Shown: positions 6,970-15,048, counted from the stretch's first letter. The stretch: DNA of 28,278 bases from JAVZLH01 sp038883475 (GCA_038883475.1 JAVZMA010000018.1:1-28278); one strand, 5' to 3'. A program made the numbers and translations. Notes: a model not told the origin generated them from the sequence alone.

Positions 6970-7863
6970 TTAGCTTGTGCTTAACCCGGTTATTTTGACT
7001 ATGGCTTCTCCGCAAGTGATTACAGGTGCGTATCTGGCGGTGAGAACCACTTCCACGCCGTCGCGTTCCTTCTTGACTTCCAAATCGGTTGTTAATGGGC
7101 GCTTGATTACGAAAAAGCCCACAGGTGCGTAGGCTGCGCTTACATTTTGACCAGTGCTTAGGATGTAAGCTGTTCCGGCTGGCACAACAGCACTTGTATA
7201 GACGTTCATTCCATAGATTGTGCCAACCGCGCCTGTTTGGATGACATCTTCGCCGTAATAGGCGTATAGGCTGAATTGCGGTAGGTAGTAAACGTCTCTT
7301 GCGTTTACTGGGTTAAGTAGTATGGTGTCAGGTATGAAGCCGTAGTTTTCAATGACGGCTTTAGCCCTCAAAATGTCTTTTGTTCCAAGCCCGCCTGTAA
7401 TTGTGAACTCTGTGCCGGTGGCTGAGAGGCTTTGTCCCGTAGCCGTGAGCGACGTCCCAGCTGCAGTGTCAATAACCGTTATGCAGTCTTTATCGATGGT
7501 GTAGGCCATGCGTCTTGCCAGTCGCCTCAACTGGTCTTCAATGACGGGTATGTAAAGGTCTTCAATGTTTTCTCGGCTTACGAACTCGCGGAGGCCTTTC
7601 TTGTAGGGCGTAACCGTTATGGTTGTGTATGGAGTGTAGTCCATCGGTATTTCAGAGCCTTCAGCTGTTTCAGTTATGGCGGCTGCACGACTTCCAGACT
7701 GCTTAACAAAGGTTGCGGTTTTGCCAGCTACGAGTGGAAACTCTGGAAACAGCCTTTTAACCACCAGGGCGGGCATCGTCAACTCAATAATTTTTCTGTG
7801 TATGGCCGGATAGGCTATAGCGCCGGAGTCTATCCAGGTAAAGGCATCACGTAGCATAGACAA
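6970..7863 (-). CDS. Major capsid protein, HK97 fold
   Basis: 297 residues. The pattern fits HK97-fold capsid proteins: an N-terminal helical arm (RDAFTWIDSGAIAYPAIHRK), an E-loop-like region (FVKQSGSRAAAITETAEGSE), the spine helix (IEDQLRRLARRMAYTIDKD), the A-domain segment (FIPDTILLNPVNARDVYYL), and a C-terminal strand pair containing RPLTTDLEVKKERDGVEVVL. It lies directly after the decoration and protease-scaffold genes, the standard order. The N-arm is short, consistent with a separately encoded scaffold. The TTG start at 7863 is supported by GAGGTGA seven bases upstream; ATG 7857 would be too far from it. Confidence 0.9.
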   Translation of the reverse strand: MSMLRDAFTWIDSGAIAYPAIHRKIIELTMPALVVKRLFPEFPLVAGKTATFVKQSGSRAAAITETAEGSEIPMDYTPYTTITVTPYKKGLREFVSRENIEDLYIPVIEDQLRRLARRMAYTIDKDCITVIDTAAGTSLTATGQSLSATGTEFTITGGLGTKDILRAKAVIENYGFIPDTILLNPVNARDVYYLPQFSLYAYYGEDVIQTGAVGTIYGMNVYTSAVVPAGTAYILSTGQNVSAAYAPVGFFVIKRPLTTDLEVKKERDGVEVVLTARYAPVITCGEAIVKITGLSTS

Positions 7864-7874
7864 AAACGATCACC

Positions 7875-8264
7875 TCAATAGACGTGAGGGCTTAACGCTA
7901 CTCTGATAACGTTGCCAGACGAGCCGCCTTCCAATGCGAAGCCGACGGCTCGGTTTCCCGCCGTAGAAACAGCTGCAGCGGCTCCGTTTGTTGTTGCTCC
8001 AACAGCGGCTCCTGCAGAAATGGTTCCGCCAGCGGTTACCCAAACGACTGGGCATCCCATTAAAACGCTTACCGACCCGCCTGAGTTTGCGTTTGAAACT
8101 GCAACGCCTATCACGGCGTCAGTGGCGGCTGTTGCCGGCTGAACAGTCATGTTACCGGTTACTTTGACGATTTGACCCTTCGTTATGTTTGCTCCAGCTG
8201 TAAAAGCGACAACGTCTCCTGGGAGGCAAAATATGTTTCCAGCCACTTGAGCGTCGTACGACAT
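7875..8264 (-). CDS. Capsid decoration (cement) protein, DUF2190-like
   Basis: 129 residues, Ala/Gly/Val/Thr-rich, with the DUF2190 pattern: a start region LPGDVVAFTAGANITKGQIV, then DAVIGVAVSNANSGGSVSV, and TISAGAAVGATTNGAA near the end. Such proteins bind the outside of HK97-type capsids and stabilise them. It sits between the protease-scaffold gene and the major capsid gene, typical for the family. ATG 8264 follows GGGGTGACG. No Cys pairs beyond two scattered cysteines. Confidence 0.82.
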   Translation of the reverse strand: MSYDAQVAGNIFCLPGDVVAFTAGANITKGQIVKVTGNMTVQPATAATDAVIGVAVSNANSGGSVSVLMGCPVVWVTAGGTISAGAAVGATTNGAAAAVSTAGNRAVGFALEGGSSGNVIRVALSPHVY

Positions 8265-8279
8265 AAACCGTCACCCCGT

Positions 8280-9362
8280 TTACTGAAAGCCTACAAGTTT
8301 GCGGTGCGCCTTCAGAAGGTCTTGGAACCATTCATAATTGCCAAGGACTTCCTTACTGATTGCGTCGAGGGCCACTATGCCCTTACCCTTAGCCTTTGCC
8401 TCACTGGCTGAAGTTTCAGCTGTTTCATTTGCCTCCTCGCTTTTCTTTTTAGCCAGCTCAGCCAGCTTCTTTCCAGCTTCCGACCCCTCTATGGATCTTT
8501 TAACAGCCTCCAATTCGGCTGAAAGCTTTTTGACTTGTTCGGCTAATTGCTCAAACTGTTTCATAACGTCTTCATATCCCACTTGTTTAGGTGATTGCTC
8601 TCCTGGCGCGACGTTTACGGTTGCTTGGGCTGTTTGCAGAGAAGCCTCCTGTTTAGCGTCCATATGGGATTTCACCTCGTTTTGCGGGGTTTTTAAAACG
8701 GGTTTTTGTTCAGGCTCTTGCAGGCTTTCAGCCTTAGAGCCTACATCGCCATCCACGTTAGGGGATGACTGTGAAGATTTCGATGTTTCAAGCAGGCCGG
8801 CTTTAGTGAAAGTTTCGACGATGGCGTTCCATTGGGCGTCGTTCATGGCTGCATAAAAGCCTAAAGGCTTAAACTCTGTGTTGTCGTAGGCTGGGCTTGC
8901 CACTATGCTGAGTTCGCGAACGCGGGGCTTGTGAACTATTTCCCATGCTCCTGGACATAAATGGATTAGCATGCCATCGCGGCGTGTTTGTCTTTTGCAT
9001 TTGCTGCATTCTACTTCGTCGCTGTCAACTTGGATGCTTACGTGGCTTACGTAGCCTCTTAGAATTTTCTCGATGAGTTTTTCTTCGCCTACCTCAGCTC
9101 TGAATAAGACGCGTTCGCCGTCGATCCATGCGTCGACAACCTTGCCTACAACCATTAGGGCTGATTCAGCGTGGTCTACGCGTAACTGCGCGCCTTTTAA
9201 CGATTCAACAATGTGTTGAAGGTCTTCCCTTGGAACTTGCCACTTGTTCTTGTTGACGCTTGTGTCTATGGCTACGCCTTCAATGTTAATGAGTTTCTCT
9301 TTTAGGGAATATTCCGCGCTACCTTCCTGTGCCTTAAAGGCTACATAATATTTAAGTTGCAT
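8280..9362 (-). CDS. Prohead protease fused to scaffold domain, with an inserted zinc-knuckle-like motif
   Basis: About 360 residues from ATG 9362 (a TTG at 9380 would add six residues). Numbered from TTG, the protease part has LRVDHAESALMVVGKV with candidate nucleophile-partner His70, GYVSHVSIQVDSD with candidate Ser112 or Ser115, and ELSIVASPAYDNTEF, the usual end of the domain. Between them lies C125-x2-C128 ... H140-x-C142, likely a zinc site not usual in this family. Residues about 180-330 are Gln/Glu/Lys-rich with a coiled coil (FEQLAEQVKKLSAELEAVK), the scaffold. The protein would cleave itself and the capsid arm during maturation. Confidence 0.82.
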   Translation of the reverse strand: MQLKYYVAFKAQEGSAEYSLKEKLINIEGVAIDTSVNKNKWQVPREDLQHIVESLKGAQLRVDHAESALMVVGKVVDAWIDGERVLFRAEVGEEKLIEKILRGYVSHVSIQVDSDEVECSKCKRQTRRDGMLIHLCPGAWEIVHKPRVRELSIVASPAYDNTEFKPLGFYAAMNDAQWNAIVETFTKAGLLETSKSSQSSPNVDGDVGSKAESLQEPEQKPVLKTPQNEVKSHMDAKQEASLQTAQATVNVAPGEQSPKQVGYEDVMKQFEQLAEQVKKLSAELEAVKRSIEGSEAGKKLAELAKKKSEEANETAETSASEAKAKGKGIVALDAISKEVLGNYEWFQDLLKAHRKLVGFQ

Positions 9363-9413
9363 AACCGTAAAATGAACCAAAACGCGAAAGCAAAGTCATG
9401 CGTCCAAGAAACG

Positions 9414-9860
9414 TTAAGTCTTTTCCGCGATTAATTTCTCAATAATCTTTTCTAAGCATTCTTTTATCTCGTCTCGGCATTTGATATAGTCTTCAAGAGG
9501 TTTGCCCCAAGGGTCTTGAATGTCTCCCTTAAGCCCTGCATACTCCTTCAGCGTGAATGTTTTTTCTGGAGGTAAGCCGCTTTTCAGGCTCTCTTCCATT
9601 GTTAATATTAAGTCGAAGTCATCTACGTCTATGGAATTTATCGATTTTGGCATATGATCTGCGAGCAAGTCCTTGCCGTAAAGTTGGGTTATAGCTTTTC
9701 TTGCGTTCGGATGGGCTGATGACATGACTGGATATCCTTTTGCCGCAGAGTCTGCAGATATCTTGTGATCTAAGCCTCGCTGCTTTAAGATTTGTTCAAA
9801 GATAACCTTCGCCATGGGGCTTCTGCAAGTGTTTCCAAGGCAAACGAATAAGACTTTCAT
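9414..9860 (-). CDS. Low-molecular-weight protein tyrosine phosphatase / arsenate reductase-like
   Basis: About 148 residues from ATG 9860 (ATG 9869 also possible). The P-loop CLGNTCRSP sits at the N-terminus, with nucleophile Cys and Arg in the C-x5-R pattern, and the general acid Asp lies in DIQDPWGKPLEDY near residue 116. Members hydrolyse phosphotyrosine or, with extra cysteines, reduce arsenate; the paired Cys for arsenate reductase is not evident, so phosphatase is preferred. It is read in line with the capsid genes, between the protease-scaffold gene and the small gene next to the portal, and is clearly not a morphogenesis gene. It is probably a cargo gene that acts on host signalling proteins, inferred only. 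Confidence 0.88.
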   Translation of the reverse strand: MKVLFVCLGNTCRSPMAKVIFEQILKQRGLDHKISADSAAKGYPVMSSAHPNARKAITQLYGKDLLADHMPKSINSIDVDDFDLILTMEESLKSGLPPEKTFTLKEYAGLKGDIQDPWGKPLEDYIKCRDEIKECLEKIIEKLIAEKT

Positions 9861-9922
9861 GTATCTCATCCAGGCAGTGGCATGTATTGAAAAAGCGTCG
9901 CAAGTTAAGTTTTTGGATTATG

Positions 9923-10234
9923 CTAAGCGATTTTTGAGATTTCAAGATAAACTTGCAGTAGCCTCTTGCGGTGTTCGTTCCAAGCATTGAAGTCTAAGAG
10001 GGTTTTCACTTCGCTTTTCAAGTGTTTCTCCAGCCATTTTTGGACTTGTTCTCTTGTTCTGAACAGCTTCTTGTCGAAAATGTAGTTTTGAATTTCCCAG
10101 CGGCTTGTTCCCTTAACCCTTCCAAGCGTTATTTTTACGCCGCGAGTTATTTCCTTGACGCGGAATCTGTCAAATTTATCTGGGTTTTGAACGCGGTATC
10201 TGAAAGTGTTTTCTGTTTCGTCTAAACCGGGCAT
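9923..10234 (-). CDS. Small conserved protein beside the portal gene, function unknown
   Basis: 103 residues beginning MPGLDETENTFRYRVQNPDK, then strands (VKITLGRVKGTSRWEIQNYI) and a C-terminal helix (REQVQKWLEKHLKSEVKTLL). The FRYRV-NPDKF and RGVKITLGRVKG patterns recur in small genes next to portal/protease genes of tailed viruses, but no function is known to me. It starts 20 bases after the portal stop on the same strand and is probably co-translated with the head genes. Confidence 0.65.
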   Translation of the reverse strand: MPGLDETENTFRYRVQNPDKFDRFRVKEITRGVKITLGRVKGTSRWEIQNYIFDKKLFRTREQVQKWLEKHLKSEVKTLLDFNAWNEHRKRLLQVYLEISKIA

Positions 10235-10254
10235 AAAACCACGCTTTTAAATTT

Positions 10255-11604
10255 TTAAGGTTTTAGATTGTTGTGTTTCAAAATAGCCTGCAACTCTTCA
10301 ATGGTGCTTGTTGGATAGTTTTCTGGAAAACCAAGCTGCACTCTGGCTTCTTTCGGTAAAATCACGCCTTTCTCCACAAGCATGCACAAGTATTTTGCCT
10401 TTTCCTGGACTGTGGGTTCCCAGATGGGCTTCCATTTTATCCTTGGAATTTCACGGTTTTCTCCAAACTCGGCTCGGATAAGCTCTTTGAACAGGTGGCT
10501 TTCAAGCTGGTCGCCTATGATTTCCTGCATCATTCTCAGCCGTGTGACGTATTCCTGCATCACCACTTCGGCGGTGGCGCGGTTTGTTCCTTCGCTTTTG
10601 CCCATGAATATTTTCGGTACGCCTAAAACGGCTTCCCGCTGCGTGTGTAGGTAGTCAAGCCACCAGTTTATGTTAACCTCTTTAGTCATGCTTTGAACAA
10701 CTTGAACGTCAACGTCGCCTCTAACAAAAAGGTCTGTGGCTGGCTTACGGTTTCTGAAAGCCTCGACAAGTTGCTGTAGCTGTTGATCTGTGAATGGGCG
10801 TTCAGGCGTTCCAGCCTTAACAACCAGCATGGGCTTCGCGTAGGTGTGAACTATAACAGCCATGTCGTCTTCAAGCTGGTCGATTAAGGCTTGAATTTTA
10901 AGTAATGGTCTCAAAAGGCTTGTGCCGTAAGCGCTTTCATAATGCCAGCTTTTTGCGCCCCATTTAAAGTGGACAACATCAGAGGCTTCAAAAGCAACAG
11001 GCGGAAATGTCAAAAGTTGTATATAGCCGTAAACGTTGCCGTAAGCGTCTCGGCGGACACGCATATGCACGGGATCAAGGGGCTTAAGCCAAACTATTCT
11101 GCCTACTTCCTCGTCGCGGCAAAGCTCAAGGTAGGCGTTTCCAAACACAAGCATGTCCGTCGCAACTATGCGAAGAGTTTGTAGGATGTTTTGTTCGTCA
11201 AGCCAGTTGCTGAGCCACTCGCGGACATGATCTTCTCCGCCTTCCAATTCGAAACCGTTGCTTATAGCGAGGTTAACTGTTACGTCGATGGCTGCCTTGA
11301 TATAGGGCGTGTAAGTGTACAGGTCCTTGTATTTTGGCAAGTCTTCAATGGGCTGGGCGCCCCACAAACGCTCCCAATAGGCTGTGTATGGCGGGACAAC
11401 GAAGCCCGCCCCGCTGCCTTTAAGCATGTAACGTGTTACATAGCTCCAGAGAGCTTCGTCTTTACGCCAGCTTGCTGGGATCTCTTCTTCCAGTTGCCGT
11501 CGGCTGATTTCAGGCGAGACAATTCGTTGAGCCTTGAAAGCGTTCGCTATTTTGCCCCGTAATCCCGTTAAGCCTTTTATCAATTTTTCAGCTACAAAAT
11601 TCAA
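10255..11604 (-). CDS. Phage portal protein
   Basis: 449 residues, usual length for HK97/SPP1-type portals. Diagnostic stretches are FGNAYLEL (154-161), YGTSLLRPL (226-234) followed by the long crown helix region, and GVPKIFMG (328-335) with the conserved Thr/Asn/Ala downstream. The portal is the dodecameric ring at one capsid vertex through which DNA is packed by the terminase and released. It follows the large terminase gene by three bases. The ATG start is 3 bases downstream of the terminase stop, indicating coupled translation. Confidence 0.92.
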   Translation of the reverse strand: MNFVAEKLIKGLTGLRGKIANAFKAQRIVSPEISRRQLEEEIPASWRKDEALWSYVTRYMLKGSGAGFVVPPYTAYWERLWGAQPIEDLPKYKDLYTYTPYIKAAIDVTVNLAISNGFELEGGEDHVREWLSNWLDEQNILQTLRIVATDMLVFGNAYLELCRDEEVGRIVWLKPLDPVHMRVRRDAYGNVYGYIQLLTFPPVAFEASDVVHFKWGAKSWHYESAYGTSLLRPLLKIQALIDQLEDDMAVIVHTYAKPMLVVKAGTPERPFTDQQLQQLVEAFRNRKPATDLFVRGDVDVQVVQSMTKEVNINWWLDYLHTQREAVLGVPKIFMGKSEGTNRATAEVVMQEYVTRLRMMQEIIGDQLESHLFKELIRAEFGENREIPRIKWKPIWEPTVQEKAKYLCMLVEKGVILPKEARVQLGFPENYPTSTIEELQAILKHNNLKP

Positions 11605-11607
11605 GCT

Positions 11608-13002
11608 TTAAGCACCTTCATGGGGAAGTAATGCTGCGCCAACCCCGCTTATGGGGGCTTGAACGGCGGCGTACGCGGCTAAGGCTGTCGCCCAGAACAC
11701 GTCGTCGCGGCTTCCCTCTGGATGGCTGAACCGTATGTGGCCGGTTTTCATCAGTTCAAACTTTTCCACGTTGAGCTCTGCGCATAAGTCTATGTCCTGT
11801 ATTGTTCGGGCTGGCGTGTATGGAATTTTGAACTCGCCTCTCTTCATTTTCTCGCGGAGTATCGTTGCCATCTCCTCTTTCCGTTGTATTGTAAGCAATA
11901 CGCCTACAACTCCTCTTATGCCTGCGTTATGCATGTCCTCGACAATGTAGTCGCCGACGCCTGTCACATCCGCGTATATGGCGTTTATCGTCTGCCATCT
12001 GTCTTGGAGGCTTTTAATGTAGCCTATAACCGACGCGTATTCGGTTTCAAGTGGGAAACGGTGAACGTGGACCAGCCTTAAAACGCTGTTTGAAAGCCTT
12101 TCCACCACAACGACGACGCTATAGTCTTGATGTTTGCCGAAATCCACGCCGATGTAAAAGTCGCCGCGGGGCTGGTCAAAAAACTCGTAGGGTGTTAATT
12201 CGCTGTCTATGCAGCTTACGATAAGGCTTTGAGTGAGCCAGGCGTTGACGTCTTCGACAAACTTACTTTCATATTCTCGTTGGAAACGCTCAGCTGGCAG
12301 TAAAGCCCTAATCTGCTCGATAAACTCCGGTTTTATCAAGCCTTCTTTAACTGCGTCCTCCCAAGTTACGACATGCTTGCGGAAGGCGGGGTCATTGTAG
12401 AAGCGGTAGAAGACGCTGTCCTTGTTCCACGGTGTACTGCTTACAATAAGCGTTCCGTCCGTCGTACTGAGCATTGGCATTAAAACACTGAAGAAAATGT
12501 CCTCGTCGTTGGCGAAAAAGTTGGCTTCGTCGGCTATAACCATGTGGGCTGTGTAGCCCCTAAGCAAGTTTTCGCTGTTTGGCAAAGCGATTATGCGGCT
12601 TCCATTCTTGAACAGTATTTGGGTGCGCTGCTGCTTGGCTATCCAAACTCTTCTTTGGTCTGGTGTGAGTTTAGCCAGAAAGTCTTGTATGCGGTCGCTT
12701 AATATCATGCTTTGGCGAAGCGACGGAGCCACTATAAGTGTTAAAGTGGACGGGTGAGCCAACGCATACCAGATGCTTTTGGCGGCTATCGTCGTTGTTT
12801 TGCCGCTTTGTCTGCTCCAACATAGGAGTATGCGTTTGCTGTTGTCGCGTAGGAAGTCTGTTTGATACTGTGTGGGTATAAACTTGAGGATTGTTCTGGC
12901 GAACATAACAGGGTCTTGGGGGATTTCGTTGGGCTGGCTTTCTTTTTCAAGCGACTGGAGTTCCTGTTTTAGCCTTTCCAACACGTTTTTTGGCTTCTTC
13001 AA
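11608..13002 (-). CDS. terL: Terminase large subunit (DNA packaging ATPase-nuclease)
   Basis: 464 residues. ATPase part: Walker A SRQSGKTT (63-70), Walker B MVIADEA (154-160, D158/E159), coupling motif VSST (187-190). Nuclease part, RNase H fold: GVDFGK with D287, AIYADVTGVG with D345, and GSRDDVFWATALA with D433/D434. These are all expected acids, so both activities should be intact. The enzyme packs DNA through the portal and cuts it. The gene overlaps the upstream small terminase-like gene by 56 bases. Confidence 0.95.
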   Translation of the reverse strand: MKKPKNVLERLKQELQSLEKESQPNEIPQDPVMFARTILKFIPTQYQTDFLRDNSKRILLCWSRQSGKTTTIAAKSIWYALAHPSTLTLIVAPSLRQSMILSDRIQDFLAKLTPDQRRVWIAKQQRTQILFKNGSRIIALPNSENLLRGYTAHMVIADEANFFANDEDIFFSVLMPMLSTTDGTLIVSSTPWNKDSVFYRFYNDPAFRKHVVTWEDAVKEGLIKPEFIEQIRALLPAERFQREYESKFVEDVNAWLTQSLIVSCIDSELTPYEFFDQPRGDFYIGVDFGKHQDYSVVVVVERLSNSVLRLVHVHRFPLETEYASVIGYIKSLQDRWQTINAIYADVTGVGDYIVEDMHNAGIRGVVGVLLTIQRKEEMATILREKMKRGEFKIPYTPARTIQDIDLCAELNVEKFELMKTGHIRFSHPEGSRDDVFWATALAAYAAVQAPISGVGAALLPHEGA

Positions 13003-13270
13003 TGAGGTTTTCCAGCTCCCTCATCTGCTCGTTGAAGCGGACTTCGTCGTAGCTGTTGGCGAGGCTGTTGATGATTTGGGCGATGTAGCCGCAGATTTTA
13101 ACCCATTCCTCTCGGTTTTCAGCCGTTTTAGCCGTGTCTCTTGCGAAGAGGAAAAGCCTTTCCAGCTCGCTGATGAGCTTGACGCGTAATTCTTGGGTTT
13201 GAAGCTGGCAGAAGATGTTAATCCTTTCAAGGGTTTCAGATATTTTCAGGATGCGTTTCTTGTCAGCCAA
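12947..13270 (-). CDS. Small helical protein, candidate small terminase subunit
   Basis: 107 residues, almost all helix (LQTQELRVKLISELERLFLF, then a long charged C-terminal helix ELENLIEEAKKRVGKAKTG). It lies directly upstream of the large terminase and overlaps it by 56 bases, where the small terminase is normally encoded. No clear helix-turn-helix is visible, so the DNA recognition role is inferred from position. The ATG start is preceded by AGGGGTAGGCC upstream, giving a reasonable ribosome site. Confidence 0.6.
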   Translation of the reverse strand: MADKKRILKISETLERINIFCQLQTQELRVKLISELERLFLFARDTAKTAENREEWVKICGYIAQIINSLANSYDEVRFNEQMRELENLIEEAKKRVGKAKTGTPVA

Positions 13271-13285
13271 CTTAGGCCTACCCCT

Positions 13286-13762
13286 CTATCCGCATCCATA
13301 TGTAACGGTGAAGCTGTGAATTGTGGAGGGCATGTTCGTTGCGAGTCTTATCCTGCGAAGCTTCAAGCGTTTGTATGGGATGAGCACCTTTTTCTCTGGC
13401 ACATCGATGTGGACGCCTAAAACCCTCATGACATCCAAGCCCAGAATAGGCGTAAAGCCCTCATCATAGATTGTCCAAGTATAAAGTTTTCTGCCGGCCA
13501 CCTCTATGAGTATGTAGGCAGCTTTAACCCGTTTGACGGTGCCATCTGCCAGTCCAGCCTCCACAACGCCGGACTGTTCAAGCCCAAGCTTTTCCGCTAA
13601 AGCCTTGCTTATGGCGCAGCCGCTTGCACCAGTATCAACCAGAAACTCAACCTTCTCTGCCTTTTTAGGCTCCAGCGGATTGGCTATTTTGGCGTCTATG
13701 AAAATGTGTTCCTGGTTTTCAATTTGGCGAATATGCCACTGCTTCAAATTGAACATTCTCAA
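13286..13762 (-). CDS. Retropepsin-like aspartic protease (clan AA)
   Basis: 158 residues from TTG 13762, or 156 from ATG 13756 (MFNLKQW). It has the aspartic protease motif FLVDTGASGCAIS (D43-T-G-A-S) and the downstream psi-loop partner ILGLDVMRVLG (106-116), with strand runs between. Single-domain clan AA proteins act as dimers, each giving one Asp. The ATP-independent protease is next to the small terminase gene, and a second protease besides the prohead protease is unusual in tailed viruses. Target unknown: virion maturation or host protein cleavage are options. DTG and the hydrophobic-Gly motif together make the family assignment strong. Confidence 0.85.
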   Translation of the reverse strand: MRMFNLKQWHIRQIENQEHIFIDAKIANPLEPKKAEKVEFLVDTGASGCAISKALAEKLGLEQSGVVEAGLADGTVKRVKAAYILIEVAGRKLYTWTIYDEGFTPILGLDVMRVLGVHIDVPEKKVLIPYKRLKLRRIRLATNMPSTIHSFTVTYGCG

Positions 13763-14011
13763 TTAGGCGAACACGTCCTGGAGAAAATTGAGCAACGCTG
13801 TTAAAACAGCAATTACAAGCGTGATTGCAGCGATTTGGCGTGTTTGAAAGCCTATTATCAAGCCGCTTAAAAAGCCGATTAAGGCGGACTGACAAGCCTT
13901 TTTAAGGCTTCTTTTAGCGTAAAGCTTGAACCAGCGCTTTCGCTGAACAAGGCGAAACCAAAGCGTCTTAAACAAGCCTTTTCTGGAAACTGCCAGTTCC
14001 CCGAGAGTCAA
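13763..14011 (-). CDS. Small membrane protein, function unknown
   Basis: 82 residues. The N-terminal half is very basic (VSRKGLFKTLWFRLVQRKRW), then a hydrophobic hairpin: ALIGFLSGLIIGF and IAAITLVIAVLTALLNFLQ. The start is TTG 14011 with GAGG upstream; the stop meets the TTG of the protease gene. Basic N-terminus plus two membrane segments could suit a holin or a virion-anchoring protein, but this is not established. Overlaps the preceding gene by 44 bases. Confidence 0.55.
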   Translation of the reverse strand: MTLGELAVSRKGLFKTLWFRLVQRKRWFKLYAKRSLKKACQSALIGFLSGLIIGFQTRQIAAITLVIAVLTALLNFLQDVFA

Positions 14012-14204
14012 TTAAAACCTCGCCCCGCTCGATGTCAGGCACAAGGCTCAAGCTGAAGCCATCACAGTTCAACAAGCCCAAAACATCCAGCCTCGAAACC
14101 CTTGAAACCACTTCGCCACGAAGCTTATCCAAATAAGCATGGCGGAAAATTAAGCCCCGCACAACCCTACGCTGCATCTTCTCAAAACTGTGTCTATGAA
14201 CCAT
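13968..14204 (-). CDS. First gene of late operon, function unknown
   Basis: 78 residues beginning MVHRHSFEKMQRR, with LRGEVVSRVSRLDVLGLLN and LSLVPDIERGEVLIDS. It has no recognised domain. ATG 14204 has GGAG ten bases upstream, and a TATA-like box lies about 65 bases upstream of the start, so it may be the first gene of the late transcript. It overlaps the next gene by 44 bases in another frame, so one of the two might have a later start. Confidence 0.5.
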   Translation of the reverse strand: MVHRHSFEKMQRRVVRGLIFRHAYLDKLRGEVVSRVSRLDVLGLLNCDGFSLSLVPDIERGEVLIDSRGTGSFQKRLV

Positions 14205-14251
14205 ACGAAATAGGCTCCGCTAAACGCCACTCAAAAGGCGGCGAACAATTT

Positions 14252-14317
14252 CTATCGGTATAGAAAAGTTTTAAAACCTTAAATTTTGAACGGTAACTAT
14301 GTAGGGACCTATGTAGG
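14252..14317. promoter_or_regulatory. Divergent promoter region with TATA box, inverted and direct repeats
   Basis: A palindromic TTTTAAAA (14269-14276) could serve as TATA box for both directions: leftward to the late operon (start near 14245, 40 bases before ATG 14204) and rightward to the RHH gene (start near 14300). CTAT-cggt-ATAG (14252-14263) is an inverted repeat near the leftward start, and CTATGTAGG occurs twice in direct repeat (14297-14305 and 14309-14317, 12-base period) near the rightward start. Both look like operators, possibly for the adjacent RHH protein. Function is inferred. Confidence 0.5.
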
Positions 14318-14329
14318 TTTAAAGGGCTT

Positions 14330-14494
14330 ATGCGAAGGAAAAGCTGGGTTAAAGTCTACCTGAGCAAAGAACAGAAACACTTGTTGGAACGTATAGCAAA
14401 AAGCCTCGGCATAGGCGAAAGCGAAGTCCTACGCCAAGCCTTCATGGAATACGCAAAAAGCATATCACTAATAACAGAAAAAGTCCACAGCTAA
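14330..14494 (+). CDS. Small ribbon-helix-helix regulator (54 residues)
   Basis: 54 residues: a strand (SWVKVYLSKEQ) followed by two helices (HLLERIAKSLGIGESEVLRQ, then AFMEYAKSIS), the RHH/CopG layout in which the strand enters the DNA major groove as a dimer. AAAGGG sits 4 bases upstream of ATG 14330. It is the only gene between the late operon promoter and the accessory island and lies directly behind the CTATGTAGG direct repeats, which are candidate operators. It probably autoregulates and may control the late genes. Confidence 0.75.
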   Translation: MRRKSWVKVYLSKEQKHLLERIAKSLGIGESEVLRQAFMEYAKSISLITEKVHS

Positions 14495-14519
14495 GTAATA
14501 ATAGTCGCTCAAGGAGGGG

Positions 14520-14924
14520 GTGGAGTTGCTTGAGGATGTTGCTTTAGAATATGTTGGTAAGGTTAAGGAACTTTTGGCTCGCGAAAGTCTAAGTTTTGGA
14601 AACGTTGTTTCCGGCAAGGTACCTGACAGGCCTGGAGTTTATGTGATTTTCAATGAGCGGGATGAAATAATTTATGTTGGTAGAACCAGAAACCTTCGTA
14701 GGCGTTTGTTGAGAGAGCATAAAAGGGGGAATGTTAGGGGAAGCCAGTTTAGAAAAGCTTTGATGCAGAATTATGGCTTAACGAATGAGGAACAAGTTAA
14801 TAATTACGTTGATCAATGCACGTTTAAATTTAAAGAAATAGAAGACCCGCAAGAGAGAATTAGATTAGAGCATTTTGCCACAGCCATATTGGCGCCAACA
14901 CTCAACATGAAGCTAAAACAATGA
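14520..14924 (+). CDS. GIY-YIG nuclease
   Basis: 134 residues from GTG 14520; AAGGAGG at 14511-14517 fits a TTG start at 14526 better (8-base spacing), removing two residues. Motifs: PGVYVIF (G39-Y41) and IIYVGRTRNLRRRL (Y52-G54, catalytic Arg in the following helix), then the metal-binding Glu in RIRLEHFATAIL (about E117). It is a single-domain nuclease similar in layout to homing-type or repair-type small GIY-YIG enzymes. It lies between the RHH regulator and the accessory island, so a mobile-element or anti-host role is possible. Confidence 0.85.
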   Translation: MELLEDVALEYVGKVKELLARESLSFGNVVSGKVPDRPGVYVIFNERDEIIYVGRTRNLRRRLLREHKRGNVRGSQFRKALMQNYGLTNEEQVNNYVDQCTFKFKEIEDPQERIRLEHFATAILAPTLNMKLKQ

Positions 14925-15048
14925 AACAAGCTAACCAAATGGTTCCTTAAAGACCCTAAAATAACAATAAGGCGACTATTGTCTGAACACTCGTGAGCTA
15001 TGCTCGTAAATCCATATTTCCGAATCTTAAGCTTTAAAGAGGAATTTG

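Noticed and set aside
7432..7854. Forward frame of 140 codons
   Set aside because: Antisense to the major capsid gene, no domain.
8338..8856. Forward frame of 172 codons, Ser/Ala/Phe-rich
   Set aside because: Antisense to the scaffold part of the protease gene.
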